Source: an uncultured Bacteroidia bacterium (GTDB taxonomy: Bacteria; Bacteroidota; Bacteroidia; Bacteroidales; Prolixibacteraceae). From it: DNA of 64,000 nt. The notes under the pieces were generated by a model that was not told where the DNA came from, made no database searches, and was given only the letters and a program-made list of their open reading frames with translations. A program made the position numbers and the translations under genes. Shown piece after piece: positions 1-7,105 of this stretch. Location of the stretch: the NCBI GenBank assembly GCA_903897145.1, contig CAIUAN010000005.1, positions 1-64,000 on the forward strand, given 5' to 3'. Position 1 is the stretch's first letter, and each line of letters starts with the position of its first letter.

Positions 1-1
1 A

Positions 2-43
2 GGCAGAAAAGGATTGAATGCGGTAAATGTAAAACTAGCATAG
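2..43 (+). CDS. Possible 3' end of an upstream gene (partial)
   Basis: Frame 2 is open from the window edge and ends at a TAG at 41-43, reading GRKGLNAVNVKLA. It is followed 28 bases later by a strong rho-independent terminator, which is what one expects at the end of a gene. Only 13 residues are visible, so no product can be named. Frame 1 is also open here for longer, so the choice of frame is an inference from the terminator position only. Confidence 0.25.
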   Translation, partial: GRKGLNAVNVKLA

Positions 44-70
44 TCTTTACTAAACTAAATCAAGCAATTA

Positions 71-109
71 AAAAAGAGAGCCTTACACTAATTGTAAGGC
101 TCTCTTTTT
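71..109 (+). terminator. Rho-independent terminator
   Basis: A perfect 12-bp stem (agagagccttac / gtaaggctctct) with a 7-base loop is followed by a run of T. On the minus strand it is followed by TTTTTAATTGC, so it may work in both directions. It separates an upstream gene outside the window from the membrane protein at 140. Confidence 0.85.
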
Positions 110-139
110 GCTATATTTTGAACGATTAATAGAGTCAAA

Positions 140-604
140 ATGGATTCTAAATTCTTTCGTGGTATTCGGGTATCTAAAAAGGTTTTAATTTGTGAGGCAG
201 CCATAATCTGGATGTTTGCCGGTATCATGCTTTTAACCCGAGGAAAAATGATGCTTGAAAGCGCACAAGGGTTCTCGATAATCAACACATGCTCGTGTTT
301 AGGATGTGGAATACTTTTCTACCTCTATCTATTTTCAAAAATATCATCCAAGCATATTCATCGAATTACGACTTTGCCGGGAGACCGACATTATCCATTT
401 CAGTTTTTTAATTTCAAAAGCTACCTGATGATGGCAGGGATGATTACCATGGGAATCACACTTCGCAAAACCTTAATAATCCCATTGGAATACCTATCGC
501 TTATCTATTGCACGATGGGGATACCGTTGTTCCTATCCTCGCTTCATTTTTCTTCTCATGCTTTTAAGTTCAGGCAAACGTCTGAAGATCTAGTCAACCA
601 ATAA
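140..604 (+). CDS. Small integral membrane protein of unknown function
   Basis: This is a 154-residue protein that I do not recognise as a named family. It has four hydrophobic stretches, roughly residues 14-34, 46-66, 92-110 and 116-136, with a basic N-terminus, so it should be a four-helix inner-membrane protein. A cysteine pair-like CSCLGC sits at the start of the second helix. It lies 9 bases upstream of the DUF4268 gene on the same strand and probably shares its transcript. No catalytic motif is visible, so no function is assigned. Confidence 0.7.
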   Translation: MDSKFFRGIRVSKKVLICEAAIIWMFAGIMLLTRGKMMLESAQGFSIINTCSCLGCGILFYLYLFSKISSKHIHRITTLPGDRHYPFQFFNFKSYLMMAGMITMGITLRKTLIIPLEYLSLIYCTMGIPLFLSSLHFSSHAFKFRQTSEDLVNQ

Positions 605-613
605 AGCTAACTT

Positions 614-1096
614 ATGCTGACTAAAGAAGAGAGGAAAAACCTTAGTACACAATTTTGGATCCAATTTGATCTTTACTGCGAAACGCTCCCAGAGCTTAAT
701 GGGGTTAAGAAGAAATGGATTCTTCATGATACTAAAATCAGTCATATTGACCTCAAATTTGACTTAAGTAAAAACTCGGCGATTGTAGCCATTGAGATAA
801 ACCATAAATCTGAATTTCGACGTCTTCAAGCTTTTGAGCAGCTGGAGCGATATCGGTCACTTATAAATGAAGGATTCACGGCTGATCTTACCTGGGATTT
901 TTGCTACCTAAACGTTAACGAGCAAGAGGTGTGCCGCGTCTACATTGAAAAAATTGGCGTAGATCTTTACAATCAAACCGATTGGAAAGAGATTCAGCAA
1001 TTCTTAGCAACCAATATGTTAAGCATGCAAACTAACTTCTTAGAGATACAGGATAGCTTAAAAGAGGAGCTTAATGCATTATTAAGAGACAGTTAG
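614..1096 (+). CDS. DUF4268 domain-containing protein
   Basis: A 160-residue soluble protein that fits the DUF4268 family: an N-terminal segment TKEERKNLSTQFW, a central beta-rich part with AIVAIEINHKS, and the conserved tail part DWKEIQQFLATNML. In larger proteins DUF4268 is often found at the C-terminus and has been compared with nuclease-like folds; the stand-alone form, as here, is common in Bacteroidota and has no proven role. It follows the membrane protein by 9 bases. There is no clear terminator after it on the plus strand, and a separate promoter starts the next gene. Confidence 0.75.
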   Translation: MLTKEERKNLSTQFWIQFDLYCETLPELNGVKKKWILHDTKISHIDLKFDLSKNSAIVAIEINHKSEFRRLQAFEQLERYRSLINEGFTADLTWDFCYLNVNEQEVCRVYIEKIGVDLYNQTDWKEIQQFLATNMLSMQTNFLEIQDSLKEELNALLRDS

Positions 1097-1181
1097 TCGC
1101 TCTCAATCACGTTGTAAAAGGCGAATAGAATCGTTTTCAAAAAAAAGAGGCTATCCTCTTGCGAAAGATTTATGAAATGTG

Positions 1182-1210
1182 TTGAACTTAATCAAAATAG
1201 TGTATTTTTG
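1182..1210 (+). promoter_or_regulatory. Bacteroidota-type promoter (TTG-N18-TATTTTTG)
   Basis: A TTG at 1182-1184 lies 18 bases before TATTTTTG (1203-1210), a full match to the -7 consensus TAnnTTTG of Bacteroidota primary-sigma promoters. It sits 46 bases before the ATG of the acidic protein at 1257 and would drive it together with the pspC gene. Confidence 0.6.
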
Positions 1211-1256
1211 AATAGACAACACGTATAAACTCATTTTAAGACTCAAACAAAAAGCC

Positions 1257-1526
1257 ATGCTTCCAAAATTTCTTTTAGCAGACAATTCGCAGGTTCTACC
1301 TGACAAAATTTTTGTCGTACACAACGAACAACCTCGATTTATTGTAGGGTGTGACGTAGAAGGTTTCACCATAGATCAAGAAATCTATTGGATCGACGAA
1401 GAGCCATCAAGTGAGGAACTAAAGAAAGAATTACTTGAGATGGCAGAAGAGTTTATGGACCTAGAATTAGAGTACGAAGAAGAGCTCTACTTACTAGAAA
1501 ATGAAGAAGAGCAGGACGACAAATAA
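1257..1526 (+). CDS. Small acidic conserved protein of unknown function
   Basis: An 89-residue protein. The first half (about 1-45) looks like a small beta-rich domain (FLLADNSQVLPDKIFVVH...RFIVGCD). The second half is a very acidic helix of mostly Glu with Asp and Leu (ELEYEEELYLLENEEEQDD). Similar short proteins occur widely in Bacteroidota without a known role. The strongly charged tail suggests an interaction or buffering role, but this is inference. It has its own promoter and is 21 bases before the PspC gene, so the two are probably co-transcribed. Confidence 0.65.
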   Translation: MLPKFLLADNSQVLPDKIFVVHNEQPRFIVGCDVEGFTIDQEIYWIDEEPSSEELKKELLEMAEEFMDLELEYEEELYLLENEEEQDDK

Positions 1527-1547
1527 GTATTTCTAATTTTTCGAACC

Positions 1548-1754
1548 ATGGAAATTCAAGCTCCAAAACGGTTAATCAGGACCAGTAACGATAAGCTATT
1601 AGCAGGTGTTTGCGGAGGCTTAGCCAATTATTTAGATATCGATCCAACAATCATTCGGCTACTTTATGTCTTAGCTTCCTTCTTTACGGCCGTTTTTCCT
1701 GGGGTATTAATTTATCTAATCATGTGGATCATCGTTCCGAAAGAGAAAAATTAG
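1548..1754 (+). CDS. PspC domain membrane protein
   Basis: A 68-residue protein made of one PspC domain: KRLIRTSNDKLLAGVCGGLANYLDIDPTIIRLLYVL, then a membrane helix at about 40-62 ending in IIVPKEK. The LAGVCGGLANY..DPT..R signature is diagnostic of the family. PspC proteins in enterobacteria sense envelope stress; in Bacteroidota stand-alone short PspC proteins are frequent and mostly untested. There is no PspA or PspB partner nearby. It follows the acidic protein by 21 bases, so an envelope-related job for both is possible. Confidence 0.85.
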   Translation: MEIQAPKRLIRTSNDKLLAGVCGGLANYLDIDPTIIRLLYVLASFFTAVFPGVLIYLIMWIIVPKEKN

Positions 1755-1869
1755 ATTCATTTAACCTATCTTGACCATCAAATAGCTTCAAAATTCAAGG
1801 CATGCCTGGTATTAACTCATTGCCTTATAAGCTTCTAATCTAAACGAATCACTAACTAAGATTAACTTC

Positions 1870-2790
1870 ATGAAAAGAAGAACTTTCATTCAGAATTCTG
1901 CGGCCCTTACGGCCTTTGCAGGAATTTCATCGACTGCATTTGGCGCTAGTCAGACTGATGCTAAACCGTCTAATGCAGCAAAATTCAAACTTAAATATGG
2001 ACCAGGATTTGGAAGCTTCCCTGAACTTGCAGGAAAAGATCCAATCGATGTCATAAAATGGTGCTCTGATCAAGGTTTTAGGGCCATGTTTGACTTAGGT
2101 CTGCCCAATTACCCAATCGATAAGCAAGAGAAAGTAATGGCCGAATTAGCCCGTCAGAACATGGATATGGGACCATTCCTAATTCATGCCGATTTCAGCA
2201 AAGAGGCGATGGTCCTACGAGATCCTGAGAGTCGTGAGTTATTGAGAAAAAAGGTACTTGACGGAGTGGAGGTCTTTAAAAGAACAGGGGTAAAATGGGG
2301 TCTCATGGTTCCAGGTCGATTCAACCTGCATATGGCTTGGGATTACCAAACAGCTAATGTGATTGACAACATGCGAGAGCTTAGTGAGATTGCTGAAAAA
2401 GCCGGACTGACGATCGTTCTTGAACCTTTAAATAAGCAAGATCATCCTGGCCTTTTCTTAACTACGATGCCTCAAACCTATGCGATTTGTAGAGCTGTCA
2501 ATAGTCCTGCATGCAAAATCAACGATGACCTTTATCACCAACAAATAACGGAAGGAAATATTATCACCAACATGGAAACATCGTGGTCTGAGATCGCCTC
2601 TTTTCACATCGGTGACACTCCAGGCCGAAAAGAGCCAGGCACTGGAGAGATGAATTACCGAAACATTTTTAAATTCATCCACAACAAAGGTTACGACGGC
2701 GTATTATGCATGGAACATGGTCGAAGTATTGAAGGTAAAGCAGGCGAATTGGCACTCCTTGAATCATACCGAGTAGCTGATAATTTTTAA
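1870..2790 (+). CDS. Tat-exported TIM-barrel protein, hydroxypyruvate/sugar isomerase family
   Basis: A 306-residue protein with a twin-arginine signal (MKRRTFIQNSAALTAFAGISSTAFGA), so it should act in the periplasm as a folded metalloenzyme. The remainder is an AP-endonuclease-2-like TIM barrel. The metal-binding acids and histidine expected for hydroxypyruvate isomerase or xylose-isomerase-like proteins are visible in order: LEPLN, INDDLYHQQ, FHIGDTPGR and CMEHG. The family includes isomerases, epimerases and, more recently described, lyases acting on keto-sugars; the exact substrate cannot be read from the sequence. It is 30 bases upstream of a GH29 fucosidase on the same strand, so both probably act on the same glycan or its products. 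Confidence 0.8.
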   Translation: MKRRTFIQNSAALTAFAGISSTAFGASQTDAKPSNAAKFKLKYGPGFGSFPELAGKDPIDVIKWCSDQGFRAMFDLGLPNYPIDKQEKVMAELARQNMDMGPFLIHADFSKEAMVLRDPESRELLRKKVLDGVEVFKRTGVKWGLMVPGRFNLHMAWDYQTANVIDNMRELSEIAEKAGLTIVLEPLNKQDHPGLFLTTMPQTYAICRAVNSPACKINDDLYHQQITEGNIITNMETSWSEIASFHIGDTPGRKEPGTGEMNYRNIFKFIHNKGYDGVLCMEHGRSIEGKAGELALLESYRVADNF

Positions 2791-2820
2791 TTTTTTACAT
2801 TAATACCTAACAAAACACAC

Positions 2821-4122
2821 ATGAAAAACAGAATTTTCCTAGCACTATTAATCGTCTTTTCAACTTGTATCACGAGTAAAGGTCAAGCAGATTACAAACC
2901 GGCTCCAGAGAATTTAGCTGCGCGCCAATGGTTTCAAGATGCCAAGTTTGGTCTATTTATTCACTGGGGTGTCTATTCGACACTAGCCAGCGGAGAATGG
3001 GTGATGAACCAGCAAAAAATAGATAAAGCAACCTACGAACAGCTACCGGCATTCTTTAATCCAATTGGATTTAATGCAGCCGATTGGGTGAAGATGGTTA
3101 AAGATGCAGGGATGAAATACATCACCATCACCAGCAAGCATCATGATGGATTTGCCATGTGGGCAACCAAGCAAACCACATGGAATATCGTCGATAGAAC
3201 TCCTTACGGCAAAGATGTTTTGCGTCAGCTAGCCTTTGAGTGTCATAAACAAGGTATCAAACTATTCTTTTACCATTCGCATTTAGATTGGTATCAAGAG
3301 AATTACTACCCTAGAGGAGGCACTGGAGGTAGCTCAAAACGTCCAAACAGTGGCGATTGGAATGCCTATCTAGATTTTATGGATGCACAGCTAACCGAAC
3401 TATTAACCAATTATGGTGAGATTGCCGGAATTTGGTTTGATGGATGGTGGGACAAAAGAGATGCAGATTGGAGATTGGATAAAACCTACAGTCTGATTCA
3501 CAAGCTTCAGCCAGCTGCCTTAGTAGGTAATAATCATCACCAAGCACCTAAGCCGGGTGAAGATTTTCAGATGTTCGAGAAAGACCTGCCAGGCAAGAAC
3601 ACCACAGGATTTAGCGAGGAGTCAAAAGTTGGCTCTTTACCACTTGAGACTTGCGAAACAATGAACGGAGCTTGGGGCTTTAATATCCACGACAAGAATT
3701 TCAAAACGACCACTCAGCTCGTTCAATATCTAGTGAAAGCAGCTGGATTAAACGCTAACTTCCTATTGAATGTTGGTCCGATGCCAAGCGGTAAAATCCA
3801 GCCTGAGTTTATCAAAACGCTTGGTGAGATGGGTGAATGGATGAAAAAATATGGAGAAACAATTTACGGAACTCGAGGAGGACCTATCGATGCTCATCCT
3901 TGGGGAGTTACCACAGCCAAAGGAAATAAAATTTACGTCCATTTAATGGGTGAATCAGACGATATCATCCTCCTAAATGACTTTGGAAAGAAGATTAAGA
4001 AAATCTATCTGTTCGATGATCAATCGAAAGTTACTTTTAAACAAAACGAATTTGGAATTACCATTAAAGTTCCGGCTGATAAACGCAAACCGATTGACAC
4101 GATCGTTGTTATCGAAGTTTAA
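2821..4122 (+). CDS. Exported alpha-L-fucosidase, glycoside hydrolase family 29
   Basis: A 433-residue protein with an N-terminal signal peptide ending near SKGQA (residue 23), so it is periplasmic or exported. The GH29 catalytic barrel is clear: RQWFQDAKFGLFIHWGVYS near residues 36-53, the substrate-binding TSKHHDGFAMW near 104-114, and IWFDGWW at 204-210, in which Asp207 matches the position of the catalytic nucleophile of retaining alpha-L-fucosidases. The C-terminal ~90 residues form a small beta domain. Length fits short GH29 members without accessory modules. It is the second gene after the TIM-barrel protein and ends at a strong terminator. Substrate linkage (1,2, 1,3/4 or 1,6) cannot be predicted. 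Confidence 0.92.
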   Translation: MKNRIFLALLIVFSTCITSKGQADYKPAPENLAARQWFQDAKFGLFIHWGVYSTLASGEWVMNQQKIDKATYEQLPAFFNPIGFNAADWVKMVKDAGMKYITITSKHHDGFAMWATKQTTWNIVDRTPYGKDVLRQLAFECHKQGIKLFFYHSHLDWYQENYYPRGGTGGSSKRPNSGDWNAYLDFMDAQLTELLTNYGEIAGIWFDGWWDKRDADWRLDKTYSLIHKLQPAALVGNNHHQAPKPGEDFQMFEKDLPGKNTTGFSEESKVGSLPLETCETMNGAWGFNIHDKNFKTTTQLVQYLVKAAGLNANFLLNVGPMPSGKIQPEFIKTLGEMGEWMKKYGETIYGTRGGPIDAHPWGVTTAKGNKIYVHLMGESDDIILLNDFGKKIKKIYLFDDQSKVTFKQNEFGITIKVPADKRKPIDTIVVIEV

Positions 4123-4138
4123 TGTTTTAAAGGAAACA

Positions 4139-4178
4139 AAAAGGGTGGATTCATTTTTTTGAATCCACCCTTTTTTAT
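4139..4178. terminator. Bidirectional rho-independent terminator
   Basis: A 12-bp perfect stem (aagggtggattc / gaatccaccctt) has an A run on its left and a T run on its right, so it can stop transcripts from both sides. It lies between the converging fucosidase (plus) and thioredoxin (minus) genes, overlapping the last codon of the latter. Confidence 0.9.
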
Positions 4179-4627
4179 TTAACATGAAGCTGATCTTGAA
4201 TCATTTTCTCAAACTGCACTTTCGTCTCTTCGGCAGATTTAGCCACTCCACTACTCATGGTCGGATTTCCCTGCTGTGGGACCCATAAAAAAGCTGGGAT
4301 TCCACTAATACCAAAAACCGTTGACAGTTCGCGCTCTTGATCGGTATTTACTTTATAAACAACAATCTTACCCTTGTATTTTAAGGCAAGCTCCTCTAAA
4401 ATTGGAGAAGCGGTCTTACAAGGACCACACCAATCGGCATAAAAATCAATTATACAAGGGAGCTTACCTGCAAATTTCCACTCCTTAGGATTCTTCTCAT
4501 AATCCATTACCATGGCCTTAAATTGAGCTTTATCAATTTTCATCACTTCCCCATCTTTTGCCTGAACATCAACTGAAATCAGGAGAAATAACATAAAGAA
4601 AAAAGAAAGAATACGCTTAGAGTTCAT
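4175..4627 (-). CDS. Exported thioredoxin-family protein
   Basis: A thioredoxin-fold protein with the active site DWCGPCKTA (Cys67 and Cys70 with the start used here) and the cis-Pro loop GISGIPAF. The residues MNSKRILSFFFMLFLLISVDVQA form a signal peptide, so it should act in the periplasm as a disulfide exchange or reductase protein. The ORF track starts at 4651, eight codons earlier, but starting at the ATG at 4627 puts the signal peptide at the extreme N-terminus. The protein is 150 residues. It is a single gene, convergent with the fucosidase. The redox partner is not in the window. Confidence 0.85.
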   Translation of the reverse strand: MNSKRILSFFFMLFLLISVDVQAKDGEVMKIDKAQFKAMVMDYEKNPKEWKFAGKLPCIIDFYADWCGPCKTASPILEELALKYKGKIVVYKVNTDQERELSTVFGISGIPAFLWVPQQGNPTMSSGVAKSAEETKVQFEKMIQDQLHVK

Positions 4628-4808
4628 ACGATTAATAGATTTAATGATCATGCAGTCTAAAAATTACAAGATCCATGTGATATATTATTAAAAAAGGTAA
4701 TTTCAACCTGAAAATTCGATTGCTAAATTAAAGAATCTAAATTACATTTAATTTAGTGCTTCAATCTATTCTACTTTATCTTGAAACATTGCTAAAAACC
4801 GATTAAAA

Positions 4809-5903
4809 ATGTCGAAACGGAAACTTAAGAAGATTGACCTTCATAAATTTGTATCGAAAACAGCACAGAAAGGGAGCATTCCTGGAACCATTGAATATAT
4901 TGGTAAAAAGAGGGAAGAAAACGTCACTATTGAGGTTATAGAATATGATGAGTCAACTTTCACCAAGGTTACCAAGGCAAAAGCAGTCTCTGAATTACCC
5001 GGCTTTCTAGAGCAACCAGGTATCAAATGGATCCAGGTAACTGGAGTGCACAACTCTGAAATCCTGCGAGAGATCGGACAACAATTCAACATCATATCGC
5101 TTGACTTAGAAGACATTGCCAATACCACACAACGCCCAAGAATAGAAGAACGTGATGATTATATTTTGTTGGTATTCAAAATACTTCAGCTGAATCCCGA
5201 AAATCAAGAGGTAACAATCGAACAGGTTAGTTTAGTTTTAGGAGCCAACTTTGTCATCTCTTTTCATGAAACGACACCACATGATTTTGAGACCTTAAAG
5301 AGCAGAATTCTATCCAGCAAAGGGCGAATTCGAAAGATGAAAAGCGATTATCTAGCTTTCGCCATCATCGATATCATCATCGACCACTACTTCACACTTA
5401 TTGAGGGGATAGGCGACAATATCGAAGAGATCGAAGAACAGCTGATCACCGCACCAGGACAAGAGATTCAAGAAGCCATCTACAAAACAAAAAGACGCTT
5501 AGGCTATGTCAAAAAAACCATCTGGCCTGCTCGCGAAGTTCTAAACCAAGTCTACAACTCCGATCATCAGCTGCTCAACTAAGAGACGAGGATGTATTTT
5601 AGAAACAACTACGATCACACCATTCAAATTATTGAAACGCTAGAGAGCCTTAGAGACCTTACCTCTGGAATGATGGACCTCTATCTCTCAACGGTAAGCT
5701 ACAAGATGAATGAGATCATGAAAGTCCTAACGATATTTTCTGCCATATTTATTCCTCTAACATTCTTTGCCGGTGTTTATGGAATGAATTTCAAATACTT
5801 ATCTGAACTAGAAGTTCGCTATGGCTACTTTATTTTCTGGGGCATCATGATCGTAATCACGGCATTTATGCTGCTGTTTTTCAGACGAAAAAAATGGCTT
5901 TAG
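4809..5903 (+). pseudogene. corA: CorA magnesium/cobalt transporter interrupted by an in-frame TAA
   Basis: Two ORFs, 4809-5582 and 5592-5903, are in the same frame and together give a full CorA of 364 codons (T. maritima CorA is about 351). The single TAA is at 5580-5582, in ...HQLLN-stop-ETRMYFRNNYDHTIQI; other CorA proteins have a residue, often Lys, at this point. A one-base change such as AAA to TAA would explain it. The first part holds the cytoplasmic domain (WIQVTGVHN, DLEDIANTTQRPRIEERDDYILLVFK). The second holds the start of the stalk, both membrane helices and the intact YGMNF selectivity motif. The second part has its own ATG at 5592 preceded by gagacgagg. So it may be a recent nonsense allele, a sequencing error, a readthrough gene, or a two-piece protein. 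All other CorA landmarks are preserved, arguing that the lesion is recent if real. Confidence 0.85.
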
Positions 5904-5967
5904 ACGAAAACCGACAGATCAATAGAAACAAACCACTATCTTTAGGCTTTAAAATAACCCCATAATC

Positions 5968-7026
5968 ATGAGTCAACCAATCGTTACCGCAATCGCATCC
6001 TTTGGAATGTCAGGCACTGTCTTCCAAGGACCATCGCTGAAGATTTTTCCTGAGAAATACAAAATACACAAGATCTTAGAACGGACTAAAAATAGCTCCA
6101 GTCAGCGATATCCTGAAGCCACCATCGTCCGGTCATACGATGAGATACTGAACGATCCGGCTGTTGAACTCGTTCTGGTCAACACTCCAGACTTCTTGCA
6201 TTTTGAGATGGCAAAGCAAGCTATTGAAGCGGGAAAACATGTGGTGGTAGAGAAGCCATTTACCAAAACAAGTGAAGAAGCTAGAGAGCTAATCGCCTTA
6301 GCGAAGAAAAAAGGGGTTCTACTAACAGTTTATCAAAGCAAGCGATTAGACAATGGGTTTTTAACCTTACAAAAGATTCTTGAAGATAAAATGCTAGGCA
6401 GAGTGGTAGAATACGAAGCACACTACGATCGCTATCGGAACTACATCCAAGAAGGCTCCTGGAAAGAGGACGGCGATGAGCGTACCGGCGTATTATTTAA
6501 TTTAGGATCCCATATTGTCGATCAGACCTTAGTGCTATTCGGTATTCCAAAGGCAGTAACGGCTCACCTCAACGTCTTACGCACGGGTGGTCGAACAACA
6601 GATAATTTTGATATTCGTTTACATTATGACAAGTTCAGTGCCATCCTTCGCTGCTCCTATTTAGTGCGCGAAATGGGACCACAGTATATTGTCCATGGCA
6701 CAGAAGGGTCATTTGTCAAGATGGCTACTGATCCACAAGAAGAGATGCTAAAGTTGCATCACCTTCCTAACGAGCCCAAGTGGGGTGAAGATAAACCTGA
6801 AGACTGGGGAACACTTAATACAACGGTCAATGGCCTCCATTACCAAGGAAAGGTTGAGACTATACCAGGTGACTTAGCCGGTTTTTATGCGAAACTGCAT
6901 GGAACGATTCGGGAAGGGAAAGAGCTCTTTGTAAAGCCCGAAGAGGCCTTAACTGTCATTCGAATACTCGAGGCTTGCCTAGAGAGCAATCGCCTGAAAC
7001 AGACGGTTCCATTTGCAGCTGAATAA
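5968..7026 (+). CDS. Gfo/Idh/MocA-family NAD(P)-dependent oxidoreductase (cytoplasmic)
   Basis: A 352-residue two-domain dehydrogenase. Residues 1-120 form the Rossmann domain, with the hallmark HVVVEKPFTKTSEEA, where the Lys of EKP is the conserved catalytic or substrate-contacting residue. Residues about 130-340 form the GFO_IDH_MocA_C alpha/beta domain. The glycine-rich dinucleotide loop is degenerate (ASFGMSGTVFQGP rather than GxGxxG). There is no signal peptide, so it is cytoplasmic. The family oxidises a hydroxyl of sugars or cyclitols; the specific substrate cannot be read. It is a single gene with its own terminator, downstream of the broken corA. Confidence 0.85.
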   Translation: MSQPIVTAIASFGMSGTVFQGPSLKIFPEKYKIHKILERTKNSSSQRYPEATIVRSYDEILNDPAVELVLVNTPDFLHFEMAKQAIEAGKHVVVEKPFTKTSEEARELIALAKKKGVLLTVYQSKRLDNGFLTLQKILEDKMLGRVVEYEAHYDRYRNYIQEGSWKEDGDERTGVLFNLGSHIVDQTLVLFGIPKAVTAHLNVLRTGGRTTDNFDIRLHYDKFSAILRCSYLVREMGPQYIVHGTEGSFVKMATDPQEEMLKLHHLPNEPKWGEDKPEDWGTLNTTVNGLHYQGKVETIPGDLAGFYAKLHGTIREGKELFVKPEEALTVIRILEACLESNRLKQTVPFAAE

Positions 7027-7050
7027 GATTTCAGTATGATAAAGACTATA

Positions 7051-7083
7051 AAAAAATCCGGAAAGAATTTTCCGGATTTTTTT
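7051..7083. terminator. Bidirectional rho-independent terminator
   Basis: The near-perfect inverted repeat aaaaaatccggaaa...ttttccggatttttt carries A and T runs on its two flanks. It sits between the converging oxidoreductase gene and ettA and can end both. Confidence 0.9.
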
Positions 7084-7105
7084 ATTAGAATAAGATTGTA
7101 ATTAC

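Noticed and set aside
5592-5903. A separate small membrane protein gene after corA
   Set aside because: It is in the same frame as the first ORF, only 9 bases after its stop, and continues the CorA family sequence without a gap. I describe both as one interrupted gene, while keeping re-initiation as a possibility.
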